DNA of 44,266 nt. Origin: an uncultured Actinobaculum sp. Lineage in GTDB: Bacteria; Actinomycetota; Actinomycetes; Actinomycetales; Actinomycetaceae. The stretch spans positions 1-44,266 of the forward strand of contig CALIHR010000043.1 in the NCBI GenBank assembly GCA_938020505.1, given 5' to 3'. Under the pieces are notes generated by a model. The model did not search any database, was not told where the DNA came from, and worked only from the letters and a program-made list of their open reading frames with translations. This document shows positions 1 through 7,544 of this stretch, in pieces (position 1 is the stretch's first letter; each line of letters starts with the position of its first letter). A program made the translations under genes and the position numbers.

Positions 1-1697
1 ACCCCCCACCCGCCCAAAACACACCGCCCAGCCACCCCGCAGGAAACCCACCAGCCACGACACAACCCATCCACAGCCACACGCCCATCAACCTGAAAAG
101 AAACACAACCCTCTCGCCACCCTCGACGCCACCATGGAGCTTGAAGATCCTCCCCGACACACCCACCACCCCACCCGACGTTTTCGCGGATGAAAGCGCC
201 CACCTCAGGCGGCGGCACCCGATTCCAATTACCAAAACCGTCCTCAGGAAACTCCTTCGATTCTCGGAAAGCAAGCTCATAGACTTCTTTCATCGCCTGG
301 GCGACGACGGAATCGTCTGCGCCCGTGAAAAGCTCCTGCCGCACGCCGCCGTCGACCGCGATGCGTTGAAGGGCAGGGGCGGCCCGGCAACCTTTCAACG
401 CCGACGAAGCCGGATACGCCGCCTTAGGATCACCGGTCTCAGCGGCGACGACAAGACAGTGCAGCATGTCGAACTGAGCCAGGGAATTCAGAAGAACATC
501 GTCATCCTTTAGATCGGCAAGATTGTCGGGCAGGCGGCTTTCAGGCACATCAGGCCGCATTGGCGCATGCTCAACCATCAGACGACGTGCCGCCGGGAGC
601 ATATAAGCCCCTTGCTTTTCTGATGAGAGGAGCCCGCCGCGGATAGCTCGCACCTGTCCGTCTCGAATCCAGACCACAGGCTTCGCAGGCTTGAGATTGT
701 TCCTCGGGAACTTATTCACCAAGCAAGGGAGAATGCCCCATGCTTTGAGGCGAACTGCCGCACTTCCGATGACGTAGAGGCGGTTAACAATCTCAAGAAG
801 AATCTTCGCATTGCATTCTCCCGCACACTCTCCCGCTTGTTCGTAAACATCAAAGAGTGCGTCAATCGCCCTGCACGCCACCTCGCGCTTCTCACGACAC
901 AGGGCGAGGACCGCCACCATTGTCAACTTGTCAAGAATCGCATCCGTATCTTCTTCCGCTCCGTTGCTCACAGTCGTCACGAATCGCGGAACGTCTTGGT
1001 CACGTCCCCTCTCGAGACAACTGTTGACGGCATCTTCGAAAGCAGAGTCGGAAAGGCCGATTGACAAAGGCACGAGTGCCTCCTCCTTGTTTTCCCTGCT
1101 TGAGCGAAGAACGGCGGTGAGCTCGAACAGGAAAGAGTCGAGATGCTCTGTCGCCCGTCGGCGAATCATCTTGTCGTGCTGTTCAAGAAGAGTGGGCCAG
1201 TGCGCATGTCGCAAATGAACGTTCTGGGCGCCCTCACGGACGAGCAGCTCACCGACGTCGAACACCCTTCTTTGCCGTTCGCCTCCCTTAGGCGTGTACT
1301 CTCCTTGCTTGCTGAATGGGACAGGAAACCCGTCGCCATGTGCGGCAATGTACAAAAACACAACCGCTCCCTGGTCGAGTACGTGAATCTGAGACATAAT
1401 GCGGATCTGCCCTTCAACATAAGGGCGCACAATGTCCTGCAAACATGCCCCGTCCCAGTCGTCCCGATTGACGTCGCCCATCCCAACAGGCGTCCCGTCG
1501 TCTTTCACGCCGATGAGCATGTAGCCTCCCCTGGGAAGATTCGACAACGCGACGACGTCCTTGACGAAATTGAGACGATCGGGCTTCTGCCTGTCTTTCA
1601 AATCAAGCGTCGACTTGAATTCAAGTTCGGTCTGCTCGCCCTGCCTCATCAGCTCAACAAGCTTTTCCCTGTCCGTCCTTCCATCGACGACAATCAC
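1..1697 (-). CDS. AlbA_2 (Schlafen-like) domain protein, 3' end outside window
   Basis: At least 565 codons are open from a GTG start, with no stop before the window edge. The start is supported by AAGGAG seven bases upstream. Residues about 20-165 match the AlbA_2 fold (also called Schlafen AlbA_2 or divergent AAA_4): E-L-E-F-K at 24-28, then A-L-S-N-L-P-R-G-G-Y-M-L-I-G-V-K-D-D-G at 50-68, and L-V-R-E-G near 152-156. Family members are putative nucleic-acid-binding proteins, often annotated as ATP-binding or transcriptional regulators; some sit in defence islands. The remaining 400 residues are mostly helical-looking and not recognised. The last 50 or so codons before the edge become rich in Trp, Gly, Cys and Val and may be beyond the true end, so the C-terminus is uncertain. 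The function is unknown; the domain assignment is fairly secure. Confidence 0.72.
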   Translation of the reverse strand, partial: MIVVDGRTDREKLVELMRQGEQTELEFKSTLDLKDRQKPDRLNFVKDVVALSNLPRGGYMLIGVKDDGTPVGMGDVNRDDWDGACLQDIVRPYVEGQIRIMSQIHVLDQGAVVFLYIAAHGDGFPVPFSKQGEYTPKGGERQRRVFDVGELLVREGAQNVHLRHAHWPTLLEQHDKMIRRRATEHLDSFLFELTAVLRSSRENKEEALVPLSIGLSDSAFEDAVNSCLERGRDQDVPRFVTTVSNGAEEDTDAILDKLTMVAVLALCREKREVACRAIDALFDVYEQAGECAGECNAKILLEIVNRLYVIGSAAVRLKAWGILPCLVNKFPRNNLKPAKPVVWIRDGQVRAIRGGLLSSEKQGAYMLPAARRLMVEHAPMRPDVPESRLPDNLADLKDDDVLLNSLAQFDMLHCLVVAAETGDPKAAYPASSALKGCRAAPALQRIAVDGGVRQELFTGADDSVVAQAMKEVYELAFRESKEFPEDGFGNWNRVPPPEVGAFIRENVGWGGGCVGEDLQAPWWRRGWREGCVSFQVDGRVAVDGLCRGWWVSCGVAGRCVLGGWG

Positions 1698-1720
1698 GGT
1701 TTTTCTCCTTAATTTATGCG

Positions 1721-1749
1721 AATTTATGCGCCACACGGCACCCATTCAA
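1721..1749 (-). promoter_or_regulatory. Putative promoter of the AlbA_2 gene
   Basis: On the minus strand TTGAAT (1744-1749) is followed after 17 bases by TAAATT (1721-1726). The -10 hexamer lies in the upstream copy of a 10-bp tandem duplication (AATTTATGCG at 1711 and 1721 on the plus strand), so the second copy lies between promoter and ribosome-binding site. Prediction by eye only. Confidence 0.35.
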
Positions 1750-1811
1750 CAAACGTAAACATTCTGCCGCCAAACAAACGAAACTGTTTTCCACCCAGGA
1801 GTTGACGCCTT

Positions 1812-1985
1812 GTGGAAGTTCAACACGGTTTGGATGCAGACGGTTTCCGCGCACACGCAAGAAACTCTCAAATCGCGGAGCTCGCCCTCGGGCAGGAAGC
1901 GGATGCTCTCAATTACTCGGAGACACAATCCCAGACTGAGGCACAATCCCGGGCTATTGCGCAGACCTCCTCGAGGACGAAATGA
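1812..1985 (+). pseudogene. Short 57-codon frame, possible gene relic
   Basis: A GTG start has AGGAG ten bases upstream. The 57-residue product is hydrophilic and Ala/Gln/Ser-rich. Its start, with L-D-A-D-G-F-R-A-H-A, loosely recalls the N-termini of actinobacterial WXG100/EspC-type secreted helical proteins, but it is too short to assign. Its TGA overlaps the ATG of the next frame (ATGA), the usual mark of translational coupling in this genome. It may be a real small gene, a truncated relic, or chance. It lies between two genes on the opposite strand. Confidence 0.25.
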
Positions 1986-2148
1986 CACCTGAGGAACCCG
2001 AGAGCCTTGCGCTTTTCCTTAAACAAGCACAAACTCGTTTCGTCATCGTCCCTGAAAATTTCATGTCAAACACGCAATCGTTTCATTGCCGTCGTCAAAT
2101 GACTGTCGCATCGCCTTTCGTCGCATCGCCTTCCCCACCACTCAAACG
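1982..2148 (+). pseudogene. Start of a coupled frame, degenerate downstream
   Basis: An ATG overlaps the preceding stop as ATGA. The first 27 or so residues (beginning MTPEEPESLALFLKQ) look protein-like. The frame then passes through an imperfect 15-bp tandem repeat (2105-2134) and stays open into the antisense of the MerR gene, so it has no plausible end of its own. I read it as the 5' fragment of a lost gene. The end given is where the MerR coding region begins. Confidence 0.2.
2105..2134. repeat. 15-bp tandem repeat, two copies
   Basis: GTCGCATCGCCTTTC is followed directly by GTCGCATCGCCTTCC, one mismatch apart, just downstream of the 3' end of the MerR gene. Confidence 0.8.
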
Positions 2149-3081
2149 TCACTGCAGATTTACCGTACCATGCCCGACACAGCTCGCCAGCGCCTCGGCA
2201 AGACGCTTCCGCGCCGCCGAATCGACCGCCGAATCCTTCATCTTGCCCGCTACGGAGGCTTCGACCGCCCTCGCGCACGCCGGGATGCGAGACAGGCTCT
2301 CCAGCGCTTCGGCCGCCTCCACATCGCTGACGCCGTCGGCCACCATATCGACGAGAACGGGAACGGCAGCCGCCTCGCCCAGCCGCCCCAACGCCAGAGC
2401 CGCATGCTTGCGCGCAGTCACATCCGAATCGCCAAGAGCGCCGACAAGGACGACGTCGGCGCCGGGCACCTCCGGCATGGCGGCGATCGCCAGTATGGCG
2501 CGACGCCGAATGTCGACGTCGTCGGATTGGGCGCCCGTGCACAGTCCGGCGACGACGTCGCCGTCCGAGCGAGCGAGCGCCCATTGCAAGGCTCCGGCGA
2601 CGTTTGGATCGGATTCGGACAGGACCGCTCTAACCAGCAGATCCACAGGGGGCGCCACGTCCGCCGGCCAGGAGAGAACAGCCTGCTGCCTGCGGGAGGC
2701 GCTGGCCGAGCCCAGACCCCGAACGAGTTTGACGATGCGCACAGCTTCCTGCCAATCGGCGGGCCTGGACGCCGCAATCGCCCGGAGCCGGTCGAGCAGT
2801 TCGCGCTCCCGGTCCAGGCGTTCCTCCGTCTGACGAATGAGGTCGTCGACCAGGGCGTCCGGCGCGCGACCGGGGTCCTCTAGAATGCGTCCAATCTGCT
2901 TGAGCGTAAGCCCCAAAGAACGGAGGGCCTTCACCTGAAGAATCGTCCGCACGTCGTCGTCCGAATAGTCCCGATAGCCGCCGATGGTGCGGCCCGTCGG
3001 CCGCACCAGGCCCACGGCGTCGTAGTGTCGAAGCATCCGAACGCTGACGCCGGTATAGCGGGCTGCGTCGCCGATCAGCAA
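2149..3081 (-). CDS. MerR-family regulator with C-terminal HEAT repeats
   Basis: Residues 1-70 are a MerR winged helix (start I-G-D-A-A-R-Y-T-G-V-S-V-R-M-L-R-H-Y-D, then G-Y-R-D-Y). A coiled dimer helix follows (to about 115). The rest, where other MerR proteins carry a metal or drug-binding domain, is an array of HEAT-like helical repeats (about 150-295), with repeated motifs of the type D-x-x-x-R-x-x-A-x-x-A-L. No cysteine metal cluster is present. It should bind a dyad in its own promoter and read out a protein or peptide ligand through the HEAT part; the ligand is inference. The TTG start overlaps the 3' end of the upstream HEAT gene by 7 bp, so the two are translationally coupled and probably co-regulated by the dyad at 4049-4071. 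Confidence 0.85.
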   Translation of the reverse strand: MLIGDAARYTGVSVRMLRHYDAVGLVRPTGRTIGGYRDYSDDDVRTILQVKALRSLGLTLKQIGRILEDPGRAPDALVDDLIRQTEERLDRERELLDRLRAIAASRPADWQEAVRIVKLVRGLGSASASRRQQAVLSWPADVAPPVDLLVRAVLSESDPNVAGALQWALARSDGDVVAGLCTGAQSDDVDIRRRAILAIAAMPEVPGADVVLVGALGDSDVTARKHAALALGRLGEAAAVPVLVDMVADGVSDVEAAEALESLSRIPACARAVEASVAGKMKDSAVDSAARKRLAEALASCVGHGTVNLQ

Positions 3082-4022
3082 TCCGCGCCCTCCTGAGGCC
3101 GTTTCGCCTCAGCGGCGGCGCCTTCCGCACTCTCGCCTTCCGCATTCTCCGCCGCCCCCTGCGGCCTGTTCGCCTCGGCCTCTGCCGCCGGCGCGGCGTC
3201 GGGCCACACGCCGCCGGCGCCCAAGGCAACTGTGCGTTTGGCCTCTTCAATCGCCGCATCGAAGCCGAGCTCTGGGTCCAGGCGAAGCGACTCCGTGGCG
3301 CGGGCGTGGGCCGCCTTCGCGGGATTCGGGCTTTCAGCGGCCTTGTCCAGAGCGGGCTCAACGGCGTCGCCGAGGCCGATCAGCGCCCGGCTCAGACTCA
3401 GCTGGACGTCGCGGTCCCCGCGGCCAAGCTGGCCCGCCAGTTCCTCGCCCAAAGCCTTCTTCTCGCCCTCGGGCACGAGGGCGACGGCGCAGCGCCACGC
3501 CGTCCGGGCAAGTTCGTCGTCGGAATCGCGCAACATGTCGCGGGTGATCCAACCCCAGGCGCTCTTGTCCCCGATCTTCGAAAGGGTATGCAACGCCTGG
3601 CTGCGAGCCTGTCGGCATTCGGAGCCCAGTTCTCTGCGGAGCCGGGGTAAAACGGCCTCCGGCGGCAGGCGGGTCAGCGCCCAAGAGAGCATGTCTCGCA
3701 CGAAGAAATCCGGCTCGACCGCGCAACGCTCGACGAGCGTCTCCAACCGCCCGGGGTCGGCGCGCGAGCCCGCCGCCAAGACTGCTTTCAGCCGAGTCGA
3801 AGAGTTCGACGCGCTCAAAGCCTCCGCAAGACGGGCTTCTTGCTGGGACGCCTCTCGAGACGGAGGAAGATGCGACGGCGTCGACGACGAAGGAGATCCC
3901 GCAGACAGCGAGAACTGCGACGACGCCGAGGATCCCGAAGGCGGTGAAGACTGCGACGCCTCCAGAGACGACTCGGACTGCTGAGACGGCTGGGACGATG
4001 GGGATGCATCGGTCGTATTCAT
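3075..4022 (-). CDS. HEAT-repeat protein co-transcribed with the MerR gene
   Basis: A 315-residue protein with three parts: a Ser/Gln/Pro-rich, probably disordered head (1-60), a HEAT-repeat solenoid (about 62-245) and an Ala/Glu-rich tail in which an A-E-A-x-R-P-Q motif occurs twice. HEAT solenoids bind proteins; no enzymatic motif is visible. The ATG has a strong GAGGAGG seven bases upstream, which supports including the low-complexity head. It is the first gene of a two-gene operon with the HEAT-repeat MerR regulator. The repeats in both products suggest duplication or that both bind a common partner (inference). The specific function is unknown. Confidence 0.8.
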   Translation of the reverse strand: MNTTDASPSSQPSQQSESSLEASQSSPPSGSSASSQFSLSAGSPSSSTPSHLPPSREASQQEARLAEALSASNSSTRLKAVLAAGSRADPGRLETLVERCAVEPDFFVRDMLSWALTRLPPEAVLPRLRRELGSECRQARSQALHTLSKIGDKSAWGWITRDMLRDSDDELARTAWRCAVALVPEGEKKALGEELAGQLGRGDRDVQLSLSRALIGLGDAVEPALDKAAESPNPAKAAHARATESLRLDPELGFDAAIEEAKRTVALGAGGVWPDAAPAAEAEANRPQGAAENAEGESAEGAAAEAKRPQEGADC

Positions 4023-4048
4023 AGAAATACCTCCTCATCCCAAGGAAA

Positions 4049-4073
4049 GACCCTGTCACAGTGTCAGAGTCAA
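4049..4073 (-). promoter_or_regulatory. MerR-type operator/promoter of the HEAT operon
   Basis: A 23-bp dyad, GACCCTGTCAC-A-GTGTCAGAGTC on the plus strand (9 of 11 positions paired), starts inside the -35 box TTGACT (4068-4073, minus strand) and fills the promoter spacer. MerR regulators bind dyads placed between -35 and -10, so autoregulation by the gene at 2149-3081 is likely. The -10 box is not clear. Confidence 0.65.
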
Positions 4074-4109
4074 GCTCGGCAAGGCGTCAACCGAGCGCCA
4101 AGCCGCGCG

Positions 4110-5612
4110 TCAAGCCTCCTTCACGGCGGCCTCCATGCGGGAGAATTCGGCGTCGACCTCTGGATCTTCGGTGTACGTCAAGTTGCTCACGATGACCGCC
4201 ACGAGAAGATTGAGAAGGAAACCGGGGACGATTTCGTACATCTTCGCTTTGAGGAAATCCACATTGGCCCATACGAAAACGGTGACGGCGCCCGTGACCA
4301 GCCCGGCGAGCGCGCCCGCGGGCGTCAGCTTCCTCCAGTAGAGGCAGAGGATGACGATCGGGCCGAAGGCCGCGCCGAAGCCGGCCCAAGCGAACTCGAC
4401 GAGTTGGAGGATGGCCGAGTTTCGGTCGAGAGCCATGAGGGCGGCCACGATCGCGACGCCGAGGACACTGAGCCTGCTGAGAATCAGGAGATTCCTGGCG
4501 GAGACCTTGCGGCCCATCAACGAGTAGAGGTCCTCCACCAAGGCGGAGGCGCAGACGATCATCTGGCTGGACATCGTCGACATGATCGCCGCAAGCACCG
4601 CCGCGAGGACGAGCCCCGCGACGAAGGGGTGGAAAAAGATCCGGCTCATGACGAGGAACACCTCCTCGGATTCCCCTTTCCCGAGCTTTATCTCAGGATC
4701 GCCCGCGAAGTAGCCGATTCCGATGAGCGCAGTGAAGATCGCCCCCGAGGCGCTCAGGACCATCCAGAAGAGGCTGATCCTGCGAGCGGTCTTCGCCTCT
4801 CCGGGGCTGCGCAACGCCATGAACCGGACGATGATGTGGGGCTGCCCGAAGTAGCCCAAGCCCCAGGCCGACGTCGAAATCGTCGCAACGATCCACAAAA
4901 GGGCGTTGTCGGAAAAGTTCGAAAAGAGGTTGAAGGCCTCGGGCTTGACCTCGGTGATCCGACTCGTGGCCTCGGACCATCCGCCGAGTTCGAAGATCGT
5001 GACGATCGGAACCGCTATAAGCGCGGCGAGCATGAGGAGGCCCTGGGCGACGTCGGTCAGCGTTGCGCCGAGAAAACCGCCGAAAAGGGTGTATACGAGG
5101 GTGACGACGGCGACGACGGCCATTCCGGCGAAATAGTTCCAGCCGAAGGAGCTGACGAAGAACTTGCCCGCCGCGACCATTCCCGACGAGACGTAGAAGG
5201 TGAAGAAGACGAGAATGACCAGAGCCGCCACGATGCGCAGCTGCCGTGAGTTCCGCTTGAGCCGCTTGGCGAAGAAGCTCGGAATCGTGATCGCATTGTC
5301 CGCGACCTCCGAATACGCCCGCAGGCGCGGCGCGATAAAGCGCCAGTTGAACCACGCCCCGACCGTGAGGCCGATCGCTATCCACGCTTCGATGAGCCCC
5401 GAGGCGTAGATCGCCCCGGGCAGCCCCATGAGCAGCCAGCCGGACATGTCCGCGGCGTTGGCGGACAGGGCGGCGATGCCAGGCGACAGCTGACGCTCGG
5501 CGAGCATGTAGCCGTCCACATTCGCGGTGCGGCGGTACGCGTAGTAGCCGATGCCGAGCATGACGGCGAAGTAGAGCAAGATCGCGAGCAACTGATAGGT
5601 GTCGGCGGACAT
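4110..5612 (-). CDS. putP: Sodium/proline symporter
   Basis: A 500-residue SSS-family carrier with about 13 membrane helices. The family's sodium-site segment is present near residues 52-70 (A-D-M-S-G-W-L-L-M-G-L-P-G-A), as is the A-I-M-S-T-M-S-S-Q segment near helix 9 that contributes Ser/Thr ligands in E. coli PutP. It takes up L-proline with Na+ across the cytoplasmic membrane, for nutrition or osmoprotection. The length equals the E. coli protein. The ATG has GGAAGGGG upstream. No proline dehydrogenase is nearby, so the physiological role is open. It lies upstream of the HEAT operon on the same strand but is separated by that operon's own promoter. Confidence 0.93.
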   Translation of the reverse strand: MSADTYQLLAILLYFAVMLGIGYYAYRRTANVDGYMLAERQLSPGIAALSANAADMSGWLLMGLPGAIYASGLIEAWIAIGLTVGAWFNWRFIAPRLRAYSEVADNAITIPSFFAKRLKRNSRQLRIVAALVILVFFTFYVSSGMVAAGKFFVSSFGWNYFAGMAVVAVVTLVYTLFGGFLGATLTDVAQGLLMLAALIAVPIVTIFELGGWSEATSRITEVKPEAFNLFSNFSDNALLWIVATISTSAWGLGYFGQPHIIVRFMALRSPGEAKTARRISLFWMVLSASGAIFTALIGIGYFAGDPEIKLGKGESEEVFLVMSRIFFHPFVAGLVLAAVLAAIMSTMSSQMIVCASALVEDLYSLMGRKVSARNLLILSRLSVLGVAIVAALMALDRNSAILQLVEFAWAGFGAAFGPIVILCLYWRKLTPAGALAGLVTGAVTVFVWANVDFLKAKMYEIVPGFLLNLLVAVIVSNLTYTEDPEVDAEFSRMEAAVKEA

Positions 5613-6050
5613 CGCAGCCCCTTCCCTTATGTGGCCGAATGGGGACTAGACTACAGGAATTCTTTGGCTTTGTCCCATATTCGTCATAATTTGGTAAAGA
5701 ATTATCCTCGAAAGACTCTCAAAGACTTTCAACCAGGATATAAACCCCGGACCCAAAAGCCAAACGGGCAGAAGCGAGTGAGGGCCTCCCGACTGAAGGC
5801 GCAGGGACGCGGACAGACGCCGGAGTGCAGGGAAATGAGCGCGATCCGCTCGAACTCCGAAGCGCAAAAGTGGGAGCCCGCAACGGCGAGCTCCCACTGG
5901 TCTTCGTCGGCCTTCGCTCGGGGCCTCAATCCCCTCGGGCTTCCCGCAGCCTTCGCACTCCGGCGCGAGACGACCCAGCGAAACTGCATTCGGAATGTCC
6001 CCGGCCAGGCCGGCCGTCTCCCGCAATGCCGGCCATTCAGGCGGATCGCG
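5613..6050. other. Intergenic region between gatB and putP
   Basis: 438 bases without a convincing gene. It holds a terminator-like hairpin for the gat operon (5869-5898) and, closer to putP, an AT-rich stretch (about 5650-5750) expected to carry the putP promoter. In that stretch CTCGAAAGACT and CTCAAAGACT form a direct repeat (5707-5727) that could be a regulator site. No clear -35/-10 pair could be fixed. Confidence 0.6.
5869..5898 (-). terminator. Terminator downstream of gatB
   Basis: A 9-bp perfect stem (AGTGGGAGC/GCTCCCACT) with a 12-base loop; on the minus strand it is followed by TTTT. It lies about 150 bp past the gatB stop. Confidence 0.6.
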
Positions 6051-7544
6051 CTACTGGCAGCGCTCCATGACGATTTCGCGCACCCTCGCGGCATTGGCCT
6101 TCCCGCCGGTCGCCTTCATCACCGCGCCGACTATGGCCCCGGCCGCCTGGACCTTTCCGCCGCGGACCTTCTCCGCCACGTCGGGGTTCGCGGCGAGCGC
6201 CTCATCGACAGCGGCGACGAGGGCGCCGTCGTCGCTCACAACCTCCAGCCCGCGAGCCGAAACCACTTCGGACGGCGTCCCTTCGCCCGCGAGGACCCCT
6301 TCGAGCACCTGACGGGCGAGCTTGTCGGTCAGCTTGCCGTCGCGAACCAGGCCGTCAAGCTCGGCTATGTCCGAGGGAGTGACCGGCGCCTCCCGCAACT
6401 CGACGTCGGCCTCCTTGGCGTGCCGGGCGATGTCGCCCATCCACCACTTGCGCGCGCCGGAAGGACTCGCGCCCGCGGCCACGGTGGCCTCAACGAGGTC
6501 GACGGCGTCGGCGTTGACGAGGTCGCGCAGCTCCTCGTCGGAAAGCTCCCACTCGACCTTCACACGGCGGCGCTTGGCGGCGGGAAGCTCCGGCATGCCC
6601 GCCCGGAGCTCCTCGACCCATGCGGGATCGGGCGCCACGGGAACGAGGTCGGGCTCGGGGAAGTACCGGTAGTCCTCGGCGTCGGACTTCACGCGGCCCG
6701 CCGACGTCGTCCCGTCGCCCTCGTGGTAGTGGCGGGTCTCCTGGACCACGGCCCCGCCGGCGGCGAGGATGGCGGCCTGCCGGCAAATCTCGTATCGGAC
6801 GGCGTTCTCGATGCCTCTGAAGGAGTTGACGTTCTTCGTCTCCGTGCGGGTGCCGAAGGGCGCATCGGGCCCCTCGCGCAGCGACACGTTGACGTCGGCG
6901 CGGACGTTGCCCCGCTCCATTCTGGCCTCGGAGACTCCCAGGGCGCGGAAGACGTCGCGCAGAGAGCGAACGTAGGAGGCGGCGATCTGCGGCGCCTTCG
7001 CTCCCACGCCGGTGGCCGGGTGCGAGACGATCTCGACGAGGGGCACGCCCGCGCGGTTGTAATCCACGAGAGAGTAGTCCGCCCCCTGGATCCTTCCTTC
7101 GGCGCCTCCCACGTGGGTGTTCTTTCCGGCGTCCTCCTCCATATGCGCACGCTCAATCGGGAAACGATAGGCCGTGCCGTCGGGGAGGTCGACGTCGAGG
7201 CAGCCCTCGTAGGCGATAGGCTCGTCCGACTGGGAGGTCTGGAAGGCCTTCGTCAGATCGGGATAGAAGTAGTTCTTGCGCGCGAATCGGCACGAGGATG
7301 CGATCGAACAGTTGAGCGCCAGGCCGATCTTGATCGCGTACTCCACGGCCTTCGCGTTGACGACGGGAAGCGAGCCGGGGAGCCCCAGCGAAACCGGCGT
7401 CACATGGGTGTTGGCGTCCCCGCCGAAGGCGTTGGGGGCGCCGTCGAACATCTTCGTTTCGGTGCCGAGTTCGACGTGGACCTCAAGCCCGATGACGGGG
7501 TCGAAGCGGGCGACCGCCTCGTCGAAATCCATGAGTTCTTCCAT
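6051..7544 (-). CDS. gatB: Asp/Glu-tRNA(Asn/Gln) amidotransferase subunit B
   Basis: GatB binds misacylated Glu-tRNA(Gln) or Asp-tRNA(Asn), activates the acyl group with ATP and receives ammonia from GatA. The family's N-terminal signature is present (P-V-I-G-L-E-V-H-V-E-L, then T-K-M-F and Y-P-D-L-T-K), as is a C-terminal YqeY-like helical tail (about 350-495). At 497 residues it has the usual length. I start it at the ATG that overlaps the gatA stop as ATGA, behind GGGAGGAG; an in-frame TTG 15 bases upstream is less likely. It is the third gene of gatC-gatA-gatB. Presence of GatCAB implies that this organism charges Gln and/or Asn tRNA by transamidation. Confidence 0.95.
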   Translation of the reverse strand: MEELMDFDEAVARFDPVIGLEVHVELGTETKMFDGAPNAFGGDANTHVTPVSLGLPGSLPVVNAKAVEYAIKIGLALNCSIASSCRFARKNYFYPDLTKAFQTSQSDEPIAYEGCLDVDLPDGTAYRFPIERAHMEEDAGKNTHVGGAEGRIQGADYSLVDYNRAGVPLVEIVSHPATGVGAKAPQIAASYVRSLRDVFRALGVSEARMERGNVRADVNVSLREGPDAPFGTRTETKNVNSFRGIENAVRYEICRQAAILAAGGAVVQETRHYHEGDGTTSAGRVKSDAEDYRYFPEPDLVPVAPDPAWVEELRAGMPELPAAKRRRVKVEWELSDEELRDLVNADAVDLVEATVAAGASPSGARKWWMGDIARHAKEADVELREAPVTPSDIAELDGLVRDGKLTDKLARQVLEGVLAGEGTPSEVVSARGLEVVSDDGALVAAVDEALAANPDVAEKVRGGKVQAAGAIVGAVMKATGGKANAARVREIVMERCQ

